64,000 bases of DNA from Angiostrongylus vasorum (lineage: Eukaryota > Nematoda > Chromadorea > Rhabditida > Metastrongylidae), in contig JADANN010000195.1 of NCBI GenBank assembly GCA_018806985.1, forward strand, positions 61,200 to 125,199. The letters are read 5' to 3'. The notes beneath the pieces are model-generated. The model had not been told where the DNA came from. It saw only the letters and a list, made by a program, of their open reading frames with translations, and searched no databases. Below, one piece after another: positions 20,632 to 31,329 of the stretch (the stretch's first letter is position 1; each line of letters opens with the position of its first letter). Both the position numbers and the translations under genes were made by a program.

Positions 20632-20720
20632 GATGACATCCTCCCAGACCAGTCCGGTATTAATTTGTCGACCTGGGAGAGATGGAAGGCTTGGAAAGCT
20701 TACTGTTCGGAAATCGACCT
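20632..20720 (-). mobile_element. SINE fragment
   Basis: The reverse strand reads CTCCCAGGTCGACAAATTAA then TACCGGACTGGTCTGGGAGG, matching the central domain of the SINE at 23572 and at 36110-36468. The tRNA-like head is missing. Confidence 0.5.
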
Positions 20721-20739
20721 CATTTCTATTGCAAGGCTC

Positions 20740-22330
20740 CTCTGAACACTGCGCTGCAAGCCTTTCTGATTATTTAGTGGAGTTTTAGGTGAAATTTTAA
20801 AGCTATTGAAAGCACCTCAAAAACGATGCAGGACCCGATAATATCACCGCAGATTTCCTTAGTGCTTGTGGCCGCAAGTTACATGTAGTTTTGGCAACCC
20901 ACATGACATTTTTCTCTAAAAAAAGGAAATAACAGGCCAGTGGTGGGCCTCGCACACAGTCATCCCACCCAAGAAGGGAGAGCGAGGGGATCCTAGTAAC
21001 TGCCGTCCAATGTGAGTTTTGAGCGTTCTTTGTAAGATGTTCACGAAGATTATCCTTTTCCGCATATCGAACGCCTTGGTTGCGCGGCGAAACCAGTTGG
21101 GTAAGCAGGATTCCGACATGGATTCTGCCGCATGTAGCACATCCAAAACGTTCATAGAAATGTGACGGGAGCACCATCTGTGTTTTTGTCCTAACCTTAA
21201 TCGACTGCGGAAAAGCGTTTTACAGCGTCAAAAGAAATACAATTTCATCAGCGTACGTTGAATAAAGGACGTACCCGTGCTATATACAAACACTAGCAGA
21301 ATGTTATCGTAAAGGCAGCACAAATAAACAACTTTTCATTGACCCTTCATCATGGCGATAGGAAAATGTGTACGAAGGCGACACAATATCGTCAAAGCCG
21401 TTTACTGCCTCACTCGCAGTGGATAATGAAGTCATTCATTTGGGACAAGAAGGGCACACGCATTGATGGAAAATCCCTTTCAAATCAATGACAATGTAAT
21501 CTTCTTATCAGTGAGGTGGCGATGATGCTCAATGGAATTAACGAGCAGGAAAAAAGCTTAGACTGTGCATAAATAGGACAAACACCCAGCTCATGAAGAA
21601 CCCAAGGCACGAAGTTAAGAAATCAAATTGGAGGCTTTTTCTTACCACAGAAACCACCTCGTACGTGTGCTCTGAGCCTATCAATGAACATGGAAAACAA
21701 AATAAAAGGGAAATTAGACATAGGACAGAAATCAGCATGGACCACATCCGAGCCACTCAGAGAAGATGCCGACCAAGTAATGGACTCAAAACTTTGCGCT
21801 CACCTTCTTGCATCAACTGTTTCGTCAGCGCTCTGTCTTCCAGGAAAGGTGTGTGCAGGTACCTGAACAACATCAAGAACGCCGTACTGTACAGTACCAT
21901 CATTGTGCTTCAAAGGCGTTTTCTGAAGTTCAACTGGCACTCACAACACTTTCCTGGTCCCCTGAAAGTCCTTATACTCTTGGTGATGATGAGAAGATAA
22001 TGCTCGAAGCGCATCTCAAATCATCGGAACCTATCTAATATTTGAAATCCAGGAGAATATGCATTATTAGCGAAACATAGATGGGTCGGTCAAACAATAA
22101 GAAGAACAGACGACAGATCTCCAAAAAGAACAGTAGAGTGGACTCCAAGAAAAATACAAGCGTTCTCTTTGAGAAAATCACCCGGACGTGTTCGTGGCTA
22201 ACGTACATCCTCACCTGCAAATGGCAACGATTTCAGAACCACAGAATGGACCTCGTGGACATCCTAATGTTCAAAGCAGAACACCACCATAGACGACGAT
22301 TGCGCTAGAGAGAAACGAGTAGAAATTATG
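20740..22330 (+). mobile_element. RTE-type LINE, subfamily B, 5'-truncated
   Basis: A different RTE lineage from the 490-3660 type. Across frames it reads DAGPDNITADFLSACGRKLH, VLATHMTFF, a PKKGD-like patch, a YEKAFDSV-like patch (DCGKAFYSV), RINRTKTQFMKN-like text (INRTNTQLMKN), TETTSYVY and a terminal WAGH-like segment (WVGQ at about 22085) with TVEWTP. Stops and frameshifts throughout. Presumably inactive. Confidence 0.8.
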
Positions 22331-22439
22331 CTGCGACTCACGTAACTACTAATGAGCGGCCATCAAAGTACCCAAGTAAGCATTAATAATCAGTGTAGTT
22401 TTTCCTCATTGATCTGCTGACGCGAGATTGTTACAAAAA

Positions 22440-22690
22440 TTTATTCGGCTGATGTTCCAACGTCTTCGTCTTTTTCAAGATCACGATCAACTCTGACTGG
22501 ATTGTGCTCAGCCTTGAGATAATGGTCCTTGAAAAGTTTAATCCTTTGGAGTGAGCACTGCTCCAATATAGTAAACTTACTAGGCGATGCTGTTTTATAC
22601 AGGGAAGTTATTGTTAATAGTGATTGGTCATTGATAATATTTCTCCATTCAGACAAGCCACCTTGTAATACCAGGTATTATTCAACGGGG
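22440..22690 (-). mobile_element. Tail of second PLE family
   Basis: A 71-codon minus frame (22656-22441) ends in L-E-K-D-E-D-V-G-T-S-A-E and runs into GAACATCAGCC and ACAATCTCGCGTC. It parallels the tail at 4006-4230. The hammerhead core here is damaged (GGAAC for GAAAC). Family assignment is by resemblance to that tail only. Confidence 0.35.
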
Positions 22691-22699
22691 CACGAAGCG

Positions 22700-23565
22700 A
22701 CCATATATTTTTGGAAGCCGATATTCGCTTGACCTTGGTATAGAAAATAACCAAAGAAATTTTTTTCCCAGTGGAATATTAGCCGTAGACGTTATAAAAC
22801 AGTAAATGCTGCAGTATGAGGTAATTTTATTCGAGTGGTGCTTCACCCCAGGAGATTCTATTTGGTCCGGAGAATCACATCGCAAGGGCAAGCGATTGCG
22901 GACAATCGACTCGATCAACACGGCTGTGAAAAAGGTGAACAGGCCAAAACTATAGCCAAATAAACTCTAGTAAAGACCATTTGTTAGCCATTTAATGAAA
23001 TAAAAATACGTTATATCGATAAACGTTTCGCCGGTTAGCAACCACGAGTGAAAAGACCTAATTGGTTTTGCAGAAACATAAAAAAATTTGGTAAGAAATA
23101 TTTGCGAAAAGGAAGTTTTTACTAACAAGAAGGATTATTGCACTACTGGAGACAAGAACTGGCACATTTGCAGCGACATATTTGACGCTGACCAAACTTA
23201 AAGGTTGACGGACACATTTCGAAAAGATTTTCCCAAACATGATAACGTTCTCATTCTACAGGACTGTACTTGCTTAAAATATAACACGAATATGCCTTCT
23301 AAACACTTTCCTACAAGAACTAAAATTTTAGGCTATTTTGAGGATCATAGGGAATTACTTTCAAGACGTGACCATCACATCGTGAAATACAACACCAATA
23401 TGTTATCAAATGTTATTCGTATTCGTGAAATCTACAGAAAACGACTTGTGTGGAAATTGGAAAGACGAACGGCACTACACTGTTGAACGAATTTCCTACT
23501 TAAGAAAATCGTATTTGAAAAAAGTCTAATATGTCGTCCAAAAATTCTTTTTAACATTATGTAAT
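22700..23565. other. Unassigned sequence
   Basis: A plus-strand frame of 93 codons at 23205-23486 contains the near-duplicate words KYNTNMPS and KYNTNMLS, but no domain is recognised. Confidence 0.3.
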
Positions 23566-23571
23566 ATCAAA

Positions 23572-23770
23572 GGCGAGTGTGGCGCGATGGTCGGAGGCGC
23601 TCTGCAACTCACACGTCGCCGGCCTATGGCCCACTAAACATTCCATCCCTCCGGGGTCGGCAAATTGGTACCAGACTTGTCTGGGAGGATAAAAGCACTG
23701 GCTCGACATCGGTAGGCCACCGCGAGTCATTGTTACAGCCAAGCCAGATATGTATTCAGTCACCTCCAAA
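23572..23770 (+). mobile_element. tRNA-derived SINE
   Basis: The head GTGGCGCGATGGTCGGAGGC looks like a tRNA D-arm / A box. The body CCGGGGTCGGCAAATTGGTA then CCAGACTTGTCTGGGAGG is shared with copies at 36110-36468 and 45125-45445. The B box is not clear in this copy. Non-autonomous; presumably mobilised by an RTE. Confidence 0.65.
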
Positions 23771-23799
23771 CGGTTCTAAATGAAGTCGAGTGAAAAAAC

Positions 23800-25480
23800 A
23801 CATCTGTCAGGTCTTGATCAACGCCGAGTGCTTTAGAGCTCCATATAATATGAATAAAAATGCACGGAAAAAAGAGTAGTGGACAAACCAGCAAGACGAA
23901 TGCGACAAAAGCGAAGAATCAGCAATCCGGTCAGTCTTATCTGATGAAATACAGATCGCTCACGATTTCTGACGTTTACCGGATTCCTGAAAGATGAGTG
24001 TGCATGATACCGATACCATGCTGTGAATTTTCCGAAAGGCGATGACAACCAATAGCTAAAGAATTTCTCTCATTGGTTCCGTTGCCTTGCAATCGCATAT
24101 CATCTCTAGAGGTTCTCGGGTTCGGAAGTACGTACCGTTGCAATTTCAAGTCTTCTGAATGCTTTTTCTTCTTGACTTTCTGGTCAAACATGTTTTCTAA
24201 AAAACACGAGATAGCCGTGAAATATCGTCGACACATGCATATGCCAACGTTCGTGAATTAGAGGAAAGTGTACTACCCTATGTCTCGCCTATTTTTCGAA
24301 CTAGCTGGGCGATTGCTCTGCGAAGGTCTAACTGTTCACTTAAGTTGGTATACAAAACCTCTATCGCTTTGAAGTTAAAGCATTACCAAAATGAGAGCCA
24401 CAAATTTTATCCTCATCTATCTAGAGGAACAGAAAAAAGTCCAACTTATTTCTACATACTGTACTCATAGAACGCTTTTCATAGCAGGTAAACTACTTAA
24501 TTGATGCTTATTCTTCATAACTTGCCCTAAATCGAACTCAAACAAATGCAAAGAACAAGGGATTCTACCCGTGTAGAATGGCATCACACTTTTGCCCAAG
24601 TTGTTCGTGGTAAAGTACGATCGTCAAAGCACGATGATGGTCTTGTTGGTGTTCGACGTCTGCTTGGGCACGAACTCAACTTGTCTAACAGTATTCGTCA
24701 AAAAGTTTCACGCCCACTTGATTTTGAGTACCGTTAAGGCGACGCTTTCGTCGACTAAAGTTGACTTTTTTGGAATACGAGATTCCCCTCACTCATTTTC
24801 GTCTTCTAGAGCACTATTTGAAAGTATTTTTCTTATCGTTTGTGCGCTCGATTATGCTAACAGTTACTTCATCCCTGGTTACATAGCGCGCACCTTTTTT
24901 ACCTTGCACGAAGGATCGTCGAGTAGAAAAGATGGGATACCGAGCCAGTTCCTTTCCTTCTTTCCACTAAACGCTCAGAGTTTCGTGGGCAATTTGAGCC
25001 TGTTGCCATTTCTTAAGCTTTTCCTATGAAAAAGGAACAAACAAACACCCATATTCCAAACGAATCTAGTTGTAAAACGTCTAGATGGATGTCAGGCTGT
25101 GTTAGCTTTCATTGGGTTACACTAGCGACCTAGTGTGTATTGCATCTCTGACCATTGAGCTTTCCACGCCATTCTTCCGCCGATGTCAGAAGAATGGTGG
25201 CAGCGTAGCTGTAGACTATGGACATTTACTTTCATGTCATCTCCTTCCGTTTCTTACATAACATTCTATACAATGGTTGTAAAAAAGAATTTGGCAAAAT
25301 CGTATCGCGCTTCCAAACCACCCTCCTACGTAAGCGACAGGGTCAATGTAGAATAGTGAATCTCCGGCTGCAAACTTGTGGAACGTATCTCGTTTACTTT
25401 ATGTACAGTAGCAAATCTTTAGAGCTTTCATGACCCCCTTTCATCCATCTTTGTCAAAGACCACTATAATGTTGAGGTAT
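23800..25480. other. Unassigned stretch with a 145-codon frame
   Basis: The longest frame is 24592-25029 on the plus strand, with an overlapping 63-codon frame at 24546-24737. Neither resembles a known domain, and no convincing splice structure surrounds them. Probably non-coding. Confidence 0.3.
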
Positions 25481-25494
25481 CTGCAGGGTTGAAT

Positions 25495-27345
25495 GCTGAT
25501 TTGTGCGTCGTTTTCTTGTTCAGCATTCGCGAGGTTGTTATACAGCATGCATTTGCTTCCATGTAAAAATACAATACAATACAACAGTGGCTGACGTTTT
25601 GGCAATATCGCCTTCAACAGAGCCTGGAAGGATATACTGGTATACAATTTACTAGGCCAAACGCTTCAACAGCACTTATAAAAAGACGAAAAACTCTATG
25701 GCAATTACATGATCAACAGCTTCTCGAGAAACTCACCACTTTTTTCGTGACTTCCAATGAGGAAGATTAGAACAGCTGATTATAGTCGCATATGGTTGAT
25801 GACTGCACCATCCCACACCAGAAATTGAAGCGAACATACGGGGTCAGGTCGCGTGTCGCCTCTGGGAATTCCTTCTTCTATTCATTGTAGGGGTTTCTTG
25901 GCATTTATCCAAAAGGCCCCAAAGAAGCTCGCGCTGGTGTTTTAGTGCTCCTGTGCAAGGATACTGACTCTTACTTCAAAATTTCCCGCATGCTTTTGTA
26001 TCTATGCGCGCCTAGTGGGGTACTTTTTCTTAGTTTTCGTTTGCCATTTAGGTGTTCTTTTATACGGGATACACAAACGTCTGCCCCTATCCCCAATATA
26101 TTCACATCCATAATTATTACTAGAGATCAGCTATATATCGTACCTGATGAACTCATGCAATCACCGTCCCTGTCGTAAGGGCAAATTACGCAATTTGTTT
26201 TTTCACATAGACGGTCATACAGGCTAGTTACCAACTAACTGACGACGTAGAGTAGCTCTGTTTAATTGCTACGCCCTACTTTCATCGCTAATAAAGGGCA
26301 AAATAAACGCACACTTTTTTGTTTGGCCAAGTGTTTTGCCTAGGGCGCCGTCTCTTTTAAACTTATCTCGTGTGCTGACCATTTCGTAGCCATTGGAGAT
26401 GAGCTATTTGCCAAGCCAAATCGCGCGATTCTCTAGTTCCCTGATAGTGCACACGAGGTGGCTGTTCGAAACATGTTTCTCACAAGCGCCCTCTTTGTGT
26501 GTGATGGTGGAAGAGAGCAAATAGAACCATAATGCTACCTGGTTTTCGGTACCACTTTGTTATAGTAAACCGCTACTTGATAAGTTGAGTTTAACGTTAA
26601 GAAATGGAAGCCAGATCTCTTTCGGTTTCTCTCGGATAAATTTTATACACTCAGACCGTTCATTCAATATTTCAAACCATTCGTCCATCTCCTCCTGAAA
26701 ACAGAAGATGACAAAACAATCATCTATGTATCTGCGGTAGAGTAGCGGCCGGAGATCGATAGCAGGGGCTTCTATTCTACTACATGAACGCGATGGCAAG
26801 ACTTGGTGCCAACCGCTGTCCCATTGCCAACCCCCTTATTTGTGCGAAATATTTCCCAGACCATCTGAAAATCGAGCAGTTTAGGCACTCTTTTTAAGAG
26901 AGCCATAAGCTGCCGATTAGACAAGCCATGCATATGTATTCCCTCATTCATGTTTAACAGGAAGTTCGTGAATGCCTTGCATGCGGAGTCGTTAGATAGG
27001 TTGGTGTAGAGCGCAGAAACATCGAAAGACTTCCCATCACGTGCGTTATTAGGAGACGCTTTACGCAGACGTTCTAGTGAACATTTGGGTGTCTGTGAGG
27101 TGACCTGGAATATGTTTAAGCAACTGGGTAAGTATTAGGTTTAAAAACCAGGTTATTCTATCCGTTGGCTCGTTTACACAGCAGAGGATAGGTCTAACCT
27201 TAAATGATAATGGATTGTTTGACGCAAGGTCATCAGCTGATACCAACTTATCTGTTTTAATAGGTAGGTATAGGACGGGACATGTTGGTCGATTTACTTT
27301 TATAGTGAGAAATAACGGATGGTTTTAAGCCCGCCGCCTTTGCTA
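25495..27345 (-). mobile_element. Penelope-like element copy D
   Basis: The longest PLE in the window on the minus strand. The tail is at 25495-25640 with a mutated hammerhead. The C-terminal region and broken GIY-YIG nuclease lie at 25850-26470, the RT palm at 26560-26799 with catalytic YIDD, and the N-terminal RT block at 27061-27246 (SFKVRPILCCVNEPTDRITW). Several stops and frameshifts. It faces copy E head-to-head, separated by about 25 bases. Confidence 0.88.
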
Positions 27346-27368
27346 CTGCATTGTAGTTCACACGTGAA

Positions 27369-28455
27369 ATAGAAGCGCCGGTTATCGATCTCCAGCCACT
27401 CACTCTACTGCAGATACAGCAGATACATAGATGATTGTTTTGTCATCCTCTCTTCTCAGGAGAAGATGGACAAATGCTTTGAATCATTGAATGAGAAGTC
27501 TGAGTATATTAAATTCACTAGGGAGAAACCGAAAGAGATTTGGCTTCCATTTCAACATTCAAATCAACTTATCAAGAAGCAGTTACATGACAAAATGGTA
27601 CCCAAAACGAAGTAACAAAGACATCTTGGTTCATTTCCTCTTCCCACGCTTTTACACACAAAGAGGGCTCTTGTGAGAAACATGTTTCGAACAATCGCCT
27701 CTGTGTGCACAACCAGGGAACTAAGGAAGAATCGAGCGACTTGGCTTGGCAAATAGCCATCTCCAATGGCTACGAAATAGTCAGCACACGAGATAAGTTT
27801 AAAAGGAGAGCGACGCGCCCAAGCGAAACACTTGGCCAAAAGAAAGTGTCGTTTATGTTGCCCTTTATTAGCGATGAAGTAAGCGTAGCTATAAAACGAT
27901 GCCTAGAAAGGGCAGTTCTAGAGGAATCTGTAGCGACAGTTGAAATACCACCGGCTACTCTACAACGTCGCTTAGTTCGTAACCGCCTGTATGACCATCT
28001 ATGTGAAACAACAAATTGCGTAATTTGCCCTTATGGCAGGGACGGTGATCGAATGAGTTCAGGTACGATATACCTGGTCTCTTGTAATAACTGTGGAGAT
28101 GAAATATACTGGCGAAACGCGCAGACCTTGTGTAGCTGTATAAAAGAACACCTAGATGGCAAACGAAAATCTAAGACAAAGTACCCTACTAGGCACGCAT
28201 AGGATACAAAAGCATAGCGGGGAAGATTTTGAAGTGAAAGTCGAATATCCTTGCGCAGGAGACGAAAACACCAGAGCTAAAACTCTTGAGGCTTTTTTGG
28301 ATAAATGCCAGAAACCCTAAATGAATAGCAGGGATTAATGCCCAGAGGTCTTACGCGACATGACCCCGTATGTTCGTCATCAATTTCTGATGTGGAACTG
28401 GTGCAGTCACCAACCATATGCGACTATAATCTTTCTCAGTCGAGGGCACGTAACC
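27369..28455 (+). mobile_element. Penelope-like element copy E, 5'- and 3'-truncated
   Basis: Starts at E-I-E-A-P-V just before the RT YVDD block, nearly the same residue at which copy C starts. The RT remainder is frameshifted; linker plus GIY-YIG nuclease are open at 27705-28202, where the YIG half is frameshifted (EIYWRN). It ends without a tail near 28455, where copy F begins. Confidence 0.87.
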
Positions 28456-28464
28456 AAGCACTTG

Positions 28465-29215
28465 ACCAAAACAAAAACCCCATTTATGCTGCCCTTTATT
28501 AGCCATGAAGAAAGTATAACTATAAAACGATGCTTAAGAAAAGCAGGTCTAGAGGAATCGGATTCGATAGTAGAAATACCACCCGATACTCTTCTCGTCG
28601 TCAGTTATTTCGTAACCGCCTACATGACCGTCTATGTGAAACACAGAATTGCGTAATTTGCCCTTATGGGAGGGATGGTGGTGACTACATGAGTTCAGGT
28701 ACGATATACCTGATTTCATGCTAATGATTGCGGAGACGAATATATTGGCGAAATTGGCAGACCTTTATGTATTCGCATAAAGGAACACCTAGATGGCAAA
28801 CGAAAAACAAGGCAAGGCACGCCATTAGGGCACGCATAGGATACAAAAGCATAGCGGAGACGATTTTGATATGAGTGTTATAATCCCAGCACAGGGATGC
28901 CAAAACACCAGCGCGCAAAGCTTCTGAGGCTTTTGGATAAATGCCAAAAACCCTACAATAAACAGCAGGGCCCCATACTTTCTCATCGATCGTTGATGTG
29001 GGGGAAGCGTAGTCGTCAATCATATGCAATTTGATTAGCTGCGCTTCTTCAGTAGAAGGCACGTAAAAACAGTGGGTTTTTCGAGAAGCTGTTGACCATG
29101 TGACTGCCATTTAGATTAGCATCTTTCTGGTTGTGCTGTTGAAGCGTTTGACCTAGTAAGACGCTTTCCAGGCTCTGAAGAAGGCGATTCTGCCGAAACG
29201 TCAGCTACCATGGTA
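28465..29215 (+). mobile_element. Penelope-like element copy F, 5'-truncated
   Basis: Begins in the linker (PFMLPFISHEESITIKRCL), passes a GIY-YIG nuclease with a one-base break (GTIYLISC then EYIGEIG in another frame), and ends with a tail carrying an intact hammerhead core at 29168-29207. Same strand and order as copies E and G. Confidence 0.87.
29168..29207 (+). ncRNA. Hammerhead ribozyme motif (PLE copy F)
   Basis: CCAGGCT, CTGAAGA, AGGCGATTCTGCC, GAAAC, GTC, AGCTAC. All core positions are conserved. Confidence 0.72.
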
Positions 29216-29227
29216 TTGTATGTGTGT

Positions 29228-29790
29228 TACGCCATTAAGAGATGCTTAAGAAAAAAGTGGTCTCAGAAAATTAAGTAACGGTTATTGACGTCCCACCCAA
29301 TAACCCTATGCAGTCAGTCAGTTCGCATCCGCCTCTATGATCGTTTGTGCAGCCCAGAAAACTGTACGATCTGTCTTAACGGGAGAGATGGGGATTGCAT
29401 GAAATCTGGTACAATATACTTTGGTGTCGTGTAAGGCATGCGATGAGGGAATATATTGAGGAAACAGGTTGACCGCTTTGTGTCGCATAAAAGAACAACT
29501 AGATGGAAAAGTTAAAATGCGTCAAAGCACTCTTCTAGGTATACATAGGGCACAAAAAGCACAATGGCGATGATTTTGAAGTGAGTGTCCGGATTCTAGC
29601 GCAGAACTCTTGAGACGTCTTGAATAAAGTTTCAAAAACCCAAACATGAACAGGAAAGACGAATACCTCACTATCACACGTGACCTGGCGCCTATTTCAA
29701 AATGATATTTTTGAACCCTGGGTAGGTCTCGCTCGCCACCCCACGTGAGCAACGCGTGGGCCAGTCCCACTCGTAACATCACGGTGCAGC
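29228..29790 (+). mobile_element. Penelope-like element copy G, divergent subfamily
   Basis: Starts in the same linker (IKRCLRKK), then RIRLYDRLCSPENCTICLNG and a GIY-YIG box (SGTIYF then GIY-type E-Y-I-E) with frameshifts. It is clearly more divergent than E and F, and its 3' end (GGGTAGGTCTCGCTCGCCAC) matches 17800-17960 inverted. Confidence 0.75.
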
Positions 29791-29879
29791 GTCTTTGATC
29801 AATATGGAGTTTATTTGAAAGCTTTGATCTTCATTAATACTATAAGTGTTTCAGCGAATATAAGACTACTGTTACATAA

Positions 29880-30050
29880 AATACGTGCTGAAACGTCAGC
29901 CATCGATAAACGACACCAACAGCAACGATAAAAACAACAACAACAACAACAACAACGAAGACCTGTACCAACCTCGCATCAGCTAAAGAAGATCAGTTTA
30001 TAAAATCGTACAAATATTGTCATTATCGTCAAAAGAGACAGTGATTGAGC
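29880..30050 (+). repeat. PLE-type tail and (CAA)n microsatellite
   Basis: GCTGAAACGTCAGCCATCGA is a hammerhead-end remnant, followed by an ACA/CAA run at about 29932-29956. The same sequence occurs at 17985-18180. Confidence 0.6.
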
Positions 30051-30054
30051 GAGA

Positions 30055-31175
30055 ACGTACAACGTCGCCAAAATTATTTACCGCTACCTTCAAGAACGTC
30101 AAGCGAATATTGGAATGCGACAACACGGAATGTGAAAATCGATGGTCCGCAACTGCACCATCCTTGCCTTGCTGATAACATCGTGCTTATATTACCATGC
30201 ATCAGCCAGACGAAACGAATGCCTGTCGACTTTGCTAATGACCGTGAAAAAATGCTTTCAGTTCCCAGGATCGACTTTCTATTAACCTTCGGCATTGGAA
30301 TATGAAAGCGTCGTTTTCTTGTTCAGCAATCGCGAGGTTGTTAAACAGCATACATTTATCTCCATACAAAAACACAGTACAATACAACAGTAGCTGACGT
30401 TTCGGCAGTATCGCCTTCTTTCAAAAATGGCTTTTCGACTGAATCTAACAAAAACGATTTTCAAGGAGAACGGATTCGTCTTATGTGCCCTTTAACGCTC
30501 GAAGGAACAAATATCTCCGAATGCTTCAACTACGTCTATCTGGGTCGGAAGGTAAAATGTGATGAGCGGCTTTTGCTCCAGGGTTTGAGCAGAAGGAAAC
30601 GGAACGGCTTTGGGAGCTTTTTAAGAGCATCGAGGATGTAGTGAAGAGAACAAAGAACACCCGACACCGTGCTCACCGTTTCTATCCCACCATTCTTTCT
30701 GCCTTAACTACTGCGTCAAAACCTGGTCGCTGCGAAAGCAGGATTAAAAACCATTCAGTGTTTTTGAATGCGCAGTCAAAAGGACGACGCTAGGAGTATC
30801 CCGTTTCACACAAGTAAGGGATGGGATCCGAAGCTCCGACCTGCGCCAACGATCAAAAATCAAAGATGCACGTACTGTACGCCAAACAGTCGAAGGTAGG
30901 GTGGGCGGGACACGCAATGCCTATGAATGACAACCGATGGACAAGAGCCGTCAGTGACTGGATTCCTCAGGGATGTCTAAACGTACTGCAGGAAGCCACC
31001 GACTCGATGGTCATAGTTCTTCACGAAGAACCTAGAAGAAAGGTATGATGCTCGACGAGTCCCTAGAGCGAGCAGAACCCTCTGGTCTACTCTTGCACGT
31101 GATAGGGAAGAATGGAAGATTTACTGGCGGCAGCTCGAGTCACTCGACGATCAACGGGACTACAGGTGATACAAA
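30055..31175 (+). mobile_element. RTE LINE (subfamily A), interrupted by a PLE fragment
   Basis: RT thumb to C-terminus on the plus strand: FIATLKNVKRILE-like start, a damaged FAD box, FRLNLTKTIFKENGF after the insertion, NISECFNYVYLGRKV, and a C-terminal domain with GWAGHAMPMNDNRWTRAVSD and W-K-I-Y-W at the end. Broken by several stops. The PLE piece at 30296-30421 splits the RT. Confidence 0.87.
30296..30421 (-). mobile_element. PLE 3' fragment inside RTE
   Basis: Matches the outermost tail of copies B/C (GTCGTTTTCTTGTTCAGCAA, TAGCTGACGTTTCGGCAGTA) and stops inside the hammerhead CTGAAGA box. RTE coding sequence resumes within a few bases, so a short PLE piece was inserted into or recombined with the RTE. 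Confidence 0.8.
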
Positions 31176-31329
31176 GTGATACTTGGTCGGCGAATTCTTT
31201 GAAAAAGCCCGAATGCGGCGCATACTGCTCTCCTTTTTCTGTCTATTTTCTCCTTCATGTTGTTCTCCATGGTTTATTTGATGCGCAAAGTACACGTAGG
31301 AGATAGACCCTTTAGTAAGAGAGCTATCA

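Noticed and set aside
24592..25029. 145-codon plus-strand frame as a real gene or mariner transposase
   Set aside because: No transposase motifs, splice context or family resemblance on either strand.
29932..29956. CAA repeat array as a CRISPR-like or regulatory array
   Set aside because: A simple microsatellite without spacers, shared with 18.0 kb as part of a PLE tail.
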